From an uncultured Treponema sp. (GTDB lineage Bacteria > Spirochaetota > Spirochaetia > Treponematales > Treponemataceae): a stretch of DNA of 64,000 bases. Under the pieces are notes generated by a model that saw nothing but the letters and a program-made list of their open reading frames with translations, was not told the origin of the DNA and searched no databases. The stretch lies in NCBI GenBank assembly GCA_934718065.1, contig CAKUZR010000011.1, forward strand, positions 22,768-86,767, in the 5' to 3' direction. The first letter of the stretch is position 1. Every line of letters begins with the position of its first letter. Made by a program: the position numbers and the translations under genes. Shown here in pieces: positions 17,889 through 26,319 of the stretch.

Positions 17889-19466
17889 ATGTCGGTTACA
17901 GTTAATGGCAATGGTTTGACGATTGAGGATGTTTGCGCGGTTGCTTACAAAAATGAAGATGTTAAATTGCCGGAAAACAAGGAATTTTGGGCGGGTCTTG
18001 AGGAAAGCCGCAAATTTTTGATGGATTACATAAATACTGGCGTTCCGACTTATGGTGTTACAACGGATTTTGGTGATTCGTGCCACAATCAGATTAGCGT
18101 TGACAAGGCTGGCGAGCTTCAGCGGATTATTTGCACTTATCATGGAATTGGGCTTGGTCCGAAATTTGACCGGGAAACTGGGCGCGCGGTTGTTCTTGCA
18201 AGGTTGAATGGAAATGTGAAGGGCGGTCATTCGGCGATTCGGCCGGAGCTTGCAAAAATGATGGTTACGCTTTTGAACAAGGATATTATTCCGGTGATTC
18301 CGCAGCTTGGTTCGGTTGGGGCCTCTGGTGATTTGACGCCGCTTTCGTATCTTGCGGCGGCGATAATGGGTCAGCGAAATGTTTATTACAAGGGAAAAAT
18401 TGTGCCGACGATGGAAGCGTTCAAGGCGGAAGGAATTGAGCCTTTGCCGATTGAAGCGAAGGAAGGGCTTGCGCTGATGAACGGAACTTCTGTTATGACG
18501 GCGGTTGCCTCGCTTGCGGTGAAAAAGGCTGAGCGGCTTGCGAAAATTTCTGATTTTTTGACGGCTGTTACGAGCGAAATTACGCGCGGAAAGGATACTC
18601 CGTTTGTTGCGAAAGTCAGCGAAATAAAAAATCACAAGGGACAGTGCGAGTCGGCGGCGTATGTTTACAATATTATAAAGGATTCAAAGCGCGTTTTTAA
18701 GTACGAGGATTTTTTGCAGAGCCAGATTTCAAAAATGGACGGAAAAAAATTTGTTGTTCAGCAGAATAAAATCCAGGACAGATATTCAATTCGTTGCGCG
18801 CCGCAGATAAATGGCGTTTACCGCGATACTTTGCACGTTGCCCGAAACTGGGTTACGGAGGAATTGAACAGCGCGAACGACAATCCTCTTGTTGATATTG
18901 AGGCTGAACGAATTTACAACACAGGAAATTTCTACGGCGGCCATATTTGCGCTGCCTGCGATTATATGCGCACGGCTTTGGCAAACATTGCGGATTTGTC
19001 CGACAAGCAGGCTGAAGTTATAATTGACGGAAAATTCAACGGGCTTACGGAAAATTTGATTCCGGTTACTCCGCCGGAACATCCGCGCGCTGGGCTTCGG
19101 CTTGGATTCAAGGCGGCTCAGATTACAATTTCGGCAATCCGCGGGGAAGTTCAGACTTACTGCTTTCCGGTCAGCATAACTTCTGCGCCAACGGAAGCGT
19201 TGAACCAGGACAAAGTTTCGATGGGAACAATTTCGGCGCGCAAGCTGAGCGAGCAGATTGAGCTGGTTTTCCTTCAGTTTGCTACGCATTTGCTTGCCGC
19301 GATGCAGGCTGTGGATTTGGCCGGCCTTGAGGATTTTGCACCGTTCACAAAAAAGGTTCATTCTGAAGTTAGAAAAATGAGCGCTTTTGTTGAGGACGAC
19401 CGCGCTTTGGACAAAGATGCGGAAGCTGTTTGCGAGTGGCTTAAAAAAACTGATTTGTTCGCCTGA
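17889..19466 (+). CDS. hutH: histidine/aromatic amino acid ammonia-lyase
   Basis: A 525-residue member of the HAL/PAL/TAL family. The Ala-Ser-Gly at 145-147, in GSVGASGDLTPLSYL, cyclises to the MIO electrophile. TDFGDS, QDRYSIRCAPQ and NDNPL are further active-site stretches. The usual product of HAL is urocanate from histidine. In this protein the substrate-selecting pair that is Ser-His in HAL and His-Leu in many TALs reads Tyr-His (TYHGIGLG), and no other hut gene is nearby, so the substrate is uncertain. The ATG at 17889 has CAGGAG upstream. Earlier in-frame codons lie inside repeat copy A and are rejected. Confidence 0.85.
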   Translation: MSVTVNGNGLTIEDVCAVAYKNEDVKLPENKEFWAGLEESRKFLMDYINTGVPTYGVTTDFGDSCHNQISVDKAGELQRIICTYHGIGLGPKFDRETGRAVVLARLNGNVKGGHSAIRPELAKMMVTLLNKDIIPVIPQLGSVGASGDLTPLSYLAAAIMGQRNVYYKGKIVPTMEAFKAEGIEPLPIEAKEGLALMNGTSVMTAVASLAVKKAERLAKISDFLTAVTSEITRGKDTPFVAKVSEIKNHKGQCESAAYVYNIIKDSKRVFKYEDFLQSQISKMDGKKFVVQQNKIQDRYSIRCAPQINGVYRDTLHVARNWVTEELNSANDNPLVDIEAERIYNTGNFYGGHICAACDYMRTALANIADLSDKQAEVIIDGKFNGLTENLIPVTPPEHPRAGLRLGFKAAQITISAIRGEVQTYCFPVSITSAPTEALNQDKVSMGTISARKLSEQIELVFLQFATHLLAAMQAVDLAGLEDFAPFTKKVHSEVRKMSAFVEDDRALDKDAEAVCEWLKKTDLFA

Positions 19467-19478
19467 TTTTAGTTTTGT

Positions 19479-20237
19479 ATGACGGAAGAAATTAAGCGGA
19501 ATCTGAAGGCACTCGCCGAAAAATACGAAAATTCTTCGTTTTTGAATTCTGATCCGAGCCAGTTTTTGCGCTGGTATAAAAATCAGGCGGATGTTGAAAT
19601 TGCGGCTTTTGTTGCGGCGATGCTTTCCTTTGGAAACAGAAAACAGTTTATTCCAAAAATCCGGTTTATTTTTGAAACCGCGGATTGTGCCGGCGGAATT
19701 TTTTGCTGGATAAAAAACGGCGGTTTTGAAAAGGATTTTTCTTCGGCTTCTGGAAACGATGATGAAAAATTCTACCGTTTTTATTCTTACGAAGATATGA
19801 AAATTCTTTTCCGGGCTTTTAAAAATCTGCTGGAAGAAAACGAAACTTTTGGCGGCTATGTGAAAAAATCTTGCCTTGAAGAAAATAAAACGCCGGCGGA
19901 AGCTGTTTCTTTGGCTTTTGAAAAATGCAAAATTGTTCCGAAAGGAAAAAATTCTGCAAACAAACGCGTGAATATGTTTTTGCGCTGGATGGTTCGCCGG
20001 AATTCGCCGGTTGACTTGGGCTTGTGGAGCTGGATTTCGCCGGCAGACTTGATAATTCCGCTGGACACGCACGTTATTCAGGAGGCGGTGAAATTGGATT
20101 TGATTTCAGAAAATGCGCCGGCTTCAATGAAAACGGCGGAAAAAATAACTTGCCAGCTGAAGAAAATTTGGCCGGACGATCCTTGCAAAGGTGATTTCGC
20201 GCTTTTCGGGCTTGGCGTTGACGAGGAAAATTTATGA
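19479..20237 (+). CDS. TIGR02757 (DUF2400) family protein
   Basis: 252 residues. The family signature parts are visible: DVEIAAFVAAMLSFGNR, RVNMFLRWMVRR, LWSWISPADLIIPLDTHV and the C-terminal DPCKGDFALFGLG. The layout (helical, a conserved DTH after a proline-rich strand, a late DP.KYDFAL-type motif) recalls helix-hairpin-helix DNA glycosylases, but no activity is established for the family. It follows the ammonia-lyase by 12 bp and overlaps the next gene by 4 bp (ATGA). Confidence 0.85.
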   Translation: MTEEIKRNLKALAEKYENSSFLNSDPSQFLRWYKNQADVEIAAFVAAMLSFGNRKQFIPKIRFIFETADCAGGIFCWIKNGGFEKDFSSASGNDDEKFYRFYSYEDMKILFRAFKNLLEENETFGGYVKKSCLEENKTPAEAVSLAFEKCKIVPKGKNSANKRVNMFLRWMVRRNSPVDLGLWSWISPADLIIPLDTHVIQEAVKLDLISENAPASMKTAEKITCQLKKIWPDDPCKGDFALFGLGVDEENL

Positions 20238-21040
20238 TATTTTGGCTGATTCTGGCGGTTCTTTTCAATTTGTATTTTATTGCAATCCGTATTTGCTCCC
20301 CGGAAACTTTTTTGGGTTCGTTTTTCGGGTTTTCGTCGGTTTGGTTCTGGCTTTCCGTTGTCTGCATTTTGATTTTTTGCTTCAGAAAACATCATTTTTG
20401 GAAAAAAACTGTGAAATGGGCAAAAATCGCGGTTCTTTCAGTGCTTTGCGCCGGAATTCTTGTTTCGGGAATAAATTTGTGGTTCATCTGCCATCCAAAA
20501 CTTGCTGACGGCTCTGAAAATCCGGAATATGTTATTCTTCTTGGCGGCGGAATTACAAAAGACGCTGAGCTTACGGATTCTGTAAAGCGCAGGGTTGCCG
20601 CCGCCGCTGAATATTTGAAGGCGCATCCAAATGCGGTTTGCGTTGTTACCGGCGGAAAAGGCGTTTTTGCTCCATGCCCGGAAAGCGACGTTCTGAAGCC
20701 GGCTTTGGAATCGTTTGGAATTGCGGAAAACCGTGTGCTTGCGGAAAATCAGGCGAAAGACACAATTCAGAATTTTCAGTTCAGCGCAAAAATTCTTTCT
20801 GAATATTCCGGCCGCCCGGTTGAAGAAATTCTTTCCGCGCCGGTTGCGATTGTTACAAACGATTTTCATCTTGCGCGAGCGGAGCGGCTTGCTGAGCGGA
20901 TGGGCTTTTCAAATTTCTTTGGGGTCGAGGCAAAAACTCCGCCGCTTTTCGTTCTGAATTCGTATTCGCGGGAAATTTTGTGCTACATAAAATTGAATCT
21001 CCGCATTCTTCTTACAGGAAAACCTGAAAAAATTTTGTAA
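20234..21040 (+). CDS. YdcF-like DUF218 membrane protein
   Basis: 268 residues. Two or three N-terminal membrane helices (to about residue 85) precede a DUF218 domain: VILLGGGI, VCVVTGGKG, ESDVLKPALESFGI, ENQAKDT and VTNDFHLARAERLAERMGF. The family includes YdcF, SanA and ElyC, envelope-associated proteins proposed to act in peptidoglycan or lipid-carrier metabolism. The start codon overlaps the preceding stop, and GAGGA lies just upstream. Confidence 0.85.
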   Translation: MIFWLILAVLFNLYFIAIRICSPETFLGSFFGFSSVWFWLSVVCILIFCFRKHHFWKKTVKWAKIAVLSVLCAGILVSGINLWFICHPKLADGSENPEYVILLGGGITKDAELTDSVKRRVAAAAEYLKAHPNAVCVVTGGKGVFAPCPESDVLKPALESFGIAENRVLAENQAKDTIQNFQFSAKILSEYSGRPVEEILSAPVAIVTNDFHLARAERLAERMGFSNFFGVEAKTPPLFVLNSYSREILCYIKLNLRILLTGKPEKIL

Positions 21041-21105
21041 TTTGATTTGCGCCAATTTGCGGCTTTTATCTTCTATAAATAAAAGAAATTTTATAAAATC
21101 AAGTT

Positions 21106-22164
21106 ATGGAAACTCCTTTTTTCGGTGAAATGCTGATTATCAGCTTGATTCTTTTGAACTGCGCAAGAATTTTTCTTCTTAAGTTTGGAAAAGTTGACTC
21201 GCTCACGATTCTTGCGCCTATAAGCGTTGTTCTTGCCGTTCTGCAAATTCTTGCCTGGGACGCGGATGTTTTTTCGATTTTCATTCTTTTGATTTCAATT
21301 CTTTGCTTTTTTACAAATTTCCGCGCTTTTTTGCGTTTTATGGGCGGTCTCTACGTTGACCATTACAGTTTTGCGTTCAAATTCGGCTCGGTTTTTCTGA
21401 TTTTGCTGTGTCTTTTTGAAGGCGCAGTCATTGTGAAATTCCGTCCGGTTTTTCTGAGCAAAAAAGAATTTAATTCCGTGGAAGCAAAAATTCCGCTTTC
21501 CGGGGATTTTTCCGGCGGTTTTGAAAAAACTGGGGATTTTGATTTTCCTTCCGCAGAAATCAGAGTTTTTTCGCCTTCAAAAGAAGAGCTTTTCAACGGT
21601 CAGTCAATTATTTTGCTTTCCGACAAGCGCGCTGATTCCGCTGGATATATTCCGTATATGAAAATGCTTGCCGCAAAAGGATTTAAAGTTTATTCCGGCG
21701 ATTTTTACTCGCGGGATTTGAAATGGTTCAACAGTTTTGCGGATTCAAAGATTTTCAGGAAATTTTTTATGCTGGCGAATTATTTTAAAAATCCTGTTGC
21801 TTTTGAAATGCAGAAAGAATTTTATTCATATAATTCTGAGCGGGAGCTTAAGGCGATGCTGGATTTTGTTCTTTCGGAGGAAAATTCGGATTCGGAAAGA
21901 AAACCGGTTTTTGTTGTCGGCGACTGGATGAGCGAAATTTGCCTTGATGATTTTTCCAAGGAAAAAAATGCGGATGTCGCCGGAGTTTTCAGTCTTTCTT
22001 CGCTGGAGGAATATTCTTCCAAAGGATTCGGTTTTGTTCAGCAGACTTCGCCGTTCGTTGCGTATTTTTTGGATTTGCCGCGCGAGCCGGATTTGGAAAA
22101 TTTGAAAACGATAGTTGAAAAAACTTTGACCGCGATTCCAGGAGGAACGGATGACGCTGAATGA
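21106..22164 (+). CDS. unknown membrane protein with alpha/beta-hydrolase-like C-terminal region
   Basis: 352 residues that I do not recognise. Four hydrophobic helices fill about residues 7-115. The soluble part (about 150-350) alternates strands and helices: SIILLSDK, MLAAKGFKVYSGDFYSRDL, PVFVVGDWMSE and VAGVFSLSS. This recalls an alpha/beta-hydrolase fold, but the nucleophile motif GxSxG is replaced by GDWMSE, so catalysis is doubtful. A TATAAA lies 8 nt before the ATG and there is no Shine-Dalgarno sequence. The last 14 bp overlap the NIF3 gene. Confidence 0.65.
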   Translation: METPFFGEMLIISLILLNCARIFLLKFGKVDSLTILAPISVVLAVLQILAWDADVFSIFILLISILCFFTNFRAFLRFMGGLYVDHYSFAFKFGSVFLILLCLFEGAVIVKFRPVFLSKKEFNSVEAKIPLSGDFSGGFEKTGDFDFPSAEIRVFSPSKEELFNGQSIILLSDKRADSAGYIPYMKMLAAKGFKVYSGDFYSRDLKWFNSFADSKIFRKFFMLANYFKNPVAFEMQKEFYSYNSERELKAMLDFVLSEENSDSERKPVFVVGDWMSEICLDDFSKEKNADVAGVFSLSSLEEYSSKGFGFVQQTSPFVAYFLDLPREPDLENLKTIVEKTLTAIPGGTDDAE

Positions 22165-22924
22165 GCTTGATGAATATTTTAGAACTTTCCTGAAAATTGA
22201 AAATTATCCGGCTGATGTTTCAAAAAACGGAATTCAGATTCAAAATAGCGAGCCGGATAAAAAGCAGATAAAAAAAGTTGCTTTTGCGGTGGATGCTTGC
22301 CAGGAAACCGCCCTGAAAGCCGCGGAAATTGGCGCGGATGTTCTTTTTGTTCACCACGGGCTTTTCTGGCCGGAAACGGAAATTCTTGCGGGCGCTGCGT
22401 ACAAAAGATTTGTGCCGTTCTTGAAAAATGATGTGGCGTTGTATGCGTGTCATATTCCGCTGGATGCTAATAATCCTTACGGAAATAATTACGGTCTGGC
22501 GGCGCGTATCGGGCTGAAGAATTTACAGCCTTTCGGGGAATGGCGCGGAATGCTGTGTGGCGTAAAAGGCGAGCTGGAAAATCCAGTTTCTGTGGAAGAA
22601 CTGGTTCAGCGCGCGCATAACAAAGGTGAAAATCCGCGTTGCGTTCTGCCGTTTGGAAAAAAACTTGTGAGAACGGTGGGAATTGTTTCTGGCGGCGGCG
22701 GAAGCGAAAAAGATGTTTCTCAGGCGGTTTCCGCAAATCTTGACGCGTACATTACCGGCGAGCCTGAGCATAGCGCGTACCATTTTATAAAAGAATCTGG
22801 AATAAATTTTATTGCGATGGGACATTATTTCAGCGAAACGGTGGGCGTTCAGAATGTTGCAAAAAAACTGAAGGAAGAAACTGGAATTGAAACTGAATTT
22901 ATAGATTTCCCGACAGGATTGTAA
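22151..22924 (+). CDS. NIF3/YbgI family, GTP cyclohydrolase I type 2-like
   Basis: A 257-residue NIF3-like dinuclear metal protein. The metal-binding residues are in VLFVHHGLFW, the early GADVLF strand, YACHIPLD and the late MGHYFSE. GIVSGGGGSE is the family's glycine-rich loop. Despite the database name GTP cyclohydrolase 1 type 2, the physiological role is unclear. The start codon lies within the previous gene behind a strong AGGAGG. Confidence 0.9.
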   Translation: MTLNELDEYFRTFLKIENYPADVSKNGIQIQNSEPDKKQIKKVAFAVDACQETALKAAEIGADVLFVHHGLFWPETEILAGAAYKRFVPFLKNDVALYACHIPLDANNPYGNNYGLAARIGLKNLQPFGEWRGMLCGVKGELENPVSVEELVQRAHNKGENPRCVLPFGKKLVRTVGIVSGGGGSEKDVSQAVSANLDAYITGEPEHSAYHFIKESGINFIAMGHYFSETVGVQNVAKKLKEETGIETEFIDFPTGL

Positions 22925-22940
22925 ATTCATTCAATTATTC

Positions 22941-22969
22941 TTTAAAATAAAAAATATAAAAGGTATATT
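22941..22969 (+). promoter_or_regulatory. sigma-70-type promoter candidate for lspA
   Basis: TTTAAA, a 17-base spacer and TATATT, with the lspA ATG 6 nt after the -10 box. That spacing puts the transcription start at or next to the start codon, so the transcript would be leaderless. Confidence 0.45.
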
Positions 22970-22975
22970 TGATAT

Positions 22976-23524
22976 ATGAATATTGAGAAAAAGAAGTTGC
23001 TTCCATTTATATTGACTTTCGCCGTGATTCTTGCGGATCAGCTTACAAAGCTGCTGGTTGAAATTTATATCCCGCTTGATTACGCGAACGGACGGCTTGG
23101 GCTTGGTCCTGTTTTTTTGGGAGATTTTTTAAGAATTATCCGGGTTTACAATACTGGAGTTGCATTCAGCCTTGGCGATTCCTGGCCGCTTGCAGTTCGC
23201 CGGTTGAGTTTCGGGCTTGTTCCGCTTGTTGTGATGATTCTGGTTATCGCGGTTTATTTTAGGAACAAGGATTTTTCAATGCTTCAACGCTGGGCTATTT
23301 GCGGAGTTCTTGGCGGCGGTTTTGGAAATTTGATTGACAGATTTTTCCGGGCGCGCGGTGTTGTTGATTTTATCGATGTGAAATTCTACGGACTTTTTGG
23401 AATGGAACGCTGGCCGACTTTCAATGTTGCGGATGCGGCTGTTGTTGTCTGCGGAATTATGCTGGTGGTTTCTTTTTTGGTTCAAATTTCAAAAGAATCA
23501 AAAACAAAAAAGGCTGAAAAATAA
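22976..23524 (+). CDS. lspA: lipoprotein signal peptidase (signal peptidase II)
   Basis: 182 residues with four membrane helices. It cleaves prolipoprotein signal peptides before the lipidated cysteine. The family motifs are in order: ADQLTK, YNTGVAFS, GGGFGNLIDR with the first catalytic aspartate, VVDFIDV, and FNVADAA with the second. Length is typical. It precedes pfs by 20 bp. Confidence 0.96.
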   Translation: MNIEKKKLLPFILTFAVILADQLTKLLVEIYIPLDYANGRLGLGPVFLGDFLRIIRVYNTGVAFSLGDSWPLAVRRLSFGLVPLVVMILVIAVYFRNKDFSMLQRWAICGVLGGGFGNLIDRFFRARGVVDFIDVKFYGLFGMERWPTFNVADAAVVVCGIMLVVSFLVQISKESKTKKAEK

Positions 23525-23544
23525 GAAATTAAATAGGAAAGAAA

Positions 23545-24261
23545 ATGAAAAAAATTGGAATAATCGGCGCGATGGATGTTGAAATAAATATCTTCTGCGA
23601 GGAAATGAAAAAAAACGGCACTTTGAAAAAAACTGAATGTGGAAATCTTGTTTTTAACGAAGGAAAACTTTGCGGAAAAGACGTTGTTGTTGTAAAAAGC
23701 GGCATCGGCAAAGTCAACGCGGCTCTTTGCGCCCAGCGGCTCATTCTTCAGTTTGAGGCTGAAAAAATAATCAACACTGGAATCGCGGGTTCAATTCAGC
23801 AGAATCTGCATATTCACGATATGGTTGTTTCAACAGATGCGGTTTACCATGATATGGATGCAACGGCGTTTGGTTATGGCCCTACGGAAATTCCGCAGAT
23901 GCATACTTCGGCTTTCGACGCTGATGAAAAAATGATTGATGCGGCAGAAAAAGCTTTTGCTCTTTCGGAAAGCGCGAAAAAATACAAGCTTGTCCGCGGA
24001 AGAATTGCCACAGGCGACCAGTTCATTTCGTATTCGGAGCAAAAATCGCACATTGAAGAAATTTGTTCTCCTGCCTGCGTTGAAATGGAAGGCGCTGGAA
24101 TTGCGCACGCCTGCTTTCTGAACAAAATTCCTTTTGTGATTTTGCGCTGCATTTCGGACAACGCGGATGACAGCTACGAAGTAACTTACAGTTTCAATGA
24201 AAAAATCGCTTCGGAGGAATGTGCCGCTGTAGTGCTGAAAATGCTGGAATTTCTGGATTAA
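23545..24261 (+). CDS. mtnN: 5'-methylthioadenosine/S-adenosylhomocysteine nucleosidase
   Basis: 238 residues. It hydrolyses S-adenosylhomocysteine and methylthioadenosine to adenine and the thioribose product, feeding LuxS. Motifs: GIIGAMDVEI at the N-terminus, SGIGKVNAALCAQ, NTGIAGS, EMEGAGIA (substrate ribose contacts) and ISDNAD with the catalytic aspartate. The luxS gene follows 23 bp downstream, a functional pairing within the activated methyl cycle. Confidence 0.96.
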   Translation: MKKIGIIGAMDVEINIFCEEMKKNGTLKKTECGNLVFNEGKLCGKDVVVVKSGIGKVNAALCAQRLILQFEAEKIINTGIAGSIQQNLHIHDMVVSTDAVYHDMDATAFGYGPTEIPQMHTSAFDADEKMIDAAEKAFALSESAKKYKLVRGRIATGDQFISYSEQKSHIEEICSPACVEMEGAGIAHACFLNKIPFVILRCISDNADDSYEVTYSFNEKIASEECAAVVLKMLEFLD

Positions 24262-24284
24262 AATATTAAATGCGAGGTGAAAAA

Positions 24285-24779
24285 ATGGCAGAACATTCGG
24301 AAGGTCATTACAAAGTTGACAGTTTCAATCTTGATCACACAAAAGTTGTTGCGCCCTATGTAAGGATTGCGGCAAAAAAAACAGGCGAAAAAGGCGATGT
24401 CGTTACAAAATTTGATATAAGATTTTGCCAGCCGAACAAGGAATTTATGACAACCGGCGCGCTTCATTCTTTGGAGCACATTGTTGCGGAATATATCCGC
24501 GATGAAGTTGAAGGTGTTATTGATTTCAGTCCTATGGGCTGCCGGACAGGTTTTTATTTTACAGTTTTTGGCGACCGCGATGAAAAATATATTGCGGAGC
24601 GTATGCTGAACGTTTTGAAAAAAGTTGCAGTCTGGGACAAGCCCGTTCCTGCCGCCACGGAAAAAGAATGTGGAAATTACAAGGATCAGGATTTGGAAGG
24701 CGCAAAATCCTGGGCAAAAAAATGGGTTGAAGGAATTGAGCGCAAAGGCTGGAACTGCTACGGCGAAAAAACAAACTGA
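24285..24779 (+). CDS. luxS: S-ribosylhomocysteine lyase LuxS
   Basis: 164 residues. It splits S-ribosylhomocysteine into homocysteine and DPD, the AI-2 precursor. The metal site is HSLEH (His61, Glu64, His65) with the distal Cys129 in ECGNYKD, and MGCRTGFY holds the catalytic cysteine. I chose the ATG at 24285 because an AGGTG ribosome site sits before it. The in-frame ATG at 24270 would overlap that site. Confidence 0.97.
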   Translation: MAEHSEGHYKVDSFNLDHTKVVAPYVRIAAKKTGEKGDVVTKFDIRFCQPNKEFMTTGALHSLEHIVAEYIRDEVEGVIDFSPMGCRTGFYFTVFGDRDEKYIAERMLNVLKKVAVWDKPVPAATEKECGNYKDQDLEGAKSWAKKWVEGIERKGWNCYGEKTN

Positions 24780-24816
24780 CGCAAAATAAAATATAAAATA
24801 TCCGGAGGAACTGCAC

Positions 24817-26319
24817 TTGAACATATTTGTAAAGTTGAAGGAAACTGTGACTTCAGTGTTGCCTGTAATGCTGATTGTTTTTGTTCTTGGTCTGACAGTT
24901 GCGCCGCTTGGCGCTTCAATTCTGCTAAGATTTTTTATCGGCGGAATTCTGCTTATCCTGGGACTTACAATTTTTCTGCTCGGCGTTGATATTGGAATTC
25001 GTCCGATGGGCGAGCAGACGGGCGCGGCTTTGGTTTCAAAAAGAAATTTGTTTATTCTGCTAAGCGTTTCTTTTGTTATTGGATTTTTGGTGACTGTTGC
25101 TGAGCCGGATATTCAGGTTTTTGGCGATCAAATCCACAGCGTTTTTTCTGCGGTGAATAAGACAGGGCTTGTCTACATTATTGCGGCGGGCGTTGGACTT
25201 CTGATTACAATCGGGCTTTTAAAGTCGATTTTGAAATGGTCGCTGAAAGTTACGCTTTTTGTCTTGTATATTGCGGTTTTTATTCTTGCGTATTTTACTC
25301 CGGAAAGTTTCCGCGGAATTGCGTTTGATTCAGGCGGAGCTACAACTGGTCCGATGACGGTTCCTTTCATTCTTGCAATTGGAATCGGCGTTTCTTCGGT
25401 TCGTTCAACCGGTGCGGACAAAGACAGCGAAAGTTTCGGTCTTACAGGAATTACATCGGTCGGTCCGATAATGGCGGTTCTGGCTTACGGAATATTTCTT
25501 TCAATGACGGGAAAACTTGATTCAGCGAATGAAATTTTGTCTGAAAGCGAAAATATTGCCGGCCTTGGAATTTTCCTTCAGCTGGTTCCAAATGTTGTGA
25601 AGGAAGCCGCTCTTTCGATTCTGCCGCTTTTCATTCTTTTTATATTTTTCCAGCTTTTTCTTCTGCATTTGCCTCCGCGGAAAGTCGCGAAAGTTATTGT
25701 CGGTCTTGTTTACAGTTTTATAGGGCTTTCCATTTTTCTGATTGGCGTGAACGGCGGATTTATGGATGCAGGAAAACATCTTGGGGCTGCGCTTGGCGCA
25801 AAAGCTGCTGAATTCGGCGGATTCTGGAATGTTCTGCTGATTGCTACTGGAGTCTTGCTCGGCGCGGTTGTTGTTTGCGCTGAACCGGCGGTCTGGGTTC
25901 TTACAGAACAGGTTGAAAATCTTTCCGGCGGCACAATAAAAAGAAAGCTCATGCTTACGTTCCTTGCGGCTGGCTCGGCTGTTGCGATTGGACTTACAAT
26001 GTGGCGAGCGCTTCAAGGGTTCAGCATTATGCGGATAATTATTCCAGGATATGCGATTGCTTTGCTTCTTATGGCGTTTTGTCCGAAACTTTTTACGGCA
26101 ATCGCGTTTGACTCAGGCGGAGTTGCTTCCGGCCCGATTACTTCAACTTTTGTGCTTTCGTTCACGCTGGGTGCTTCCCATGCGGCGGGCGGCTCTTCTG
26201 ACGCGTTCGGAGTAATTGCGCTGGTTGCTATGACTCCTTTGATTGCGATTCAGATTCTTGGAATTCTGTTTGCCGCAAAAAAACGGAAAAACCAGATTAC
26301 AACAAAGGAGGCAAGCTGA
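24817..26319 (+). CDS. DUF1538 multi-pass membrane protein
   Basis: 500 residues, with about 12 predicted membrane helices in two homologous halves. Each half has a GVDIG/GVNGG loop and a later AFDSGG..(T/S)GP motif (GIAFDSGGATTGPMT; AIAFDSGGVASGPIT). This internal duplication with an inverted-looking loop is the DUF1538 signature; a transport or channel role is likely but unproven. The start is TTG at 24817, supported by GGAGG eight bases upstream. The stop codon overlaps the next start (TGATG), tying it to the PII-like gene. Confidence 0.85.
   Translation: MNIFVKLKETVTSVLPVMLIVFVLGLTVAPLGASILLRFFIGGILLILGLTIFLLGVDIGIRPMGEQTGAALVSKRNLFILLSVSFVIGFLVTVAEPDIQVFGDQIHSVFSAVNKTGLVYIIAAGVGLLITIGLLKSILKWSLKVTLFVLYIAVFILAYFTPESFRGIAFDSGGATTGPMTVPFILAIGIGVSSVRSTGADKDSESFGLTGITSVGPIMAVLAYGIFLSMTGKLDSANEILSESENIAGLGIFLQLVPNVVKEAALSILPLFILFIFFQLFLLHLPPRKVAKVIVGLVYSFIGLSIFLIGVNGGFMDAGKHLGAALGAKAAEFGGFWNVLLIATGVLLGAVVVCAEPAVWVLTEQVENLSGGTIKRKLMLTFLAAGSAVAIGLTMWRALQGFSIMRIIIPGYAIALLLMAFCPKLFTAIAFDSGGVASGPITSTFVLSFTLGASHAAGGSSDAFGVIALVAMTPLIAIQILGILFAAKKRKNQITTKEAS

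Noticed and set aside
17730..18635. 301-codon open frame on the minus strand
   Set aside because: Antisense to hutH and repeat copy A, with very high Arg/Asn/His content typical of shadow frames.
18786..20072. 428-codon open frame on the minus strand
   Set aside because: It lies antisense to hutH and the TIGR02757 gene, is rich in Arg/Asn/Phe as expected from antisense codons, and has no family features.
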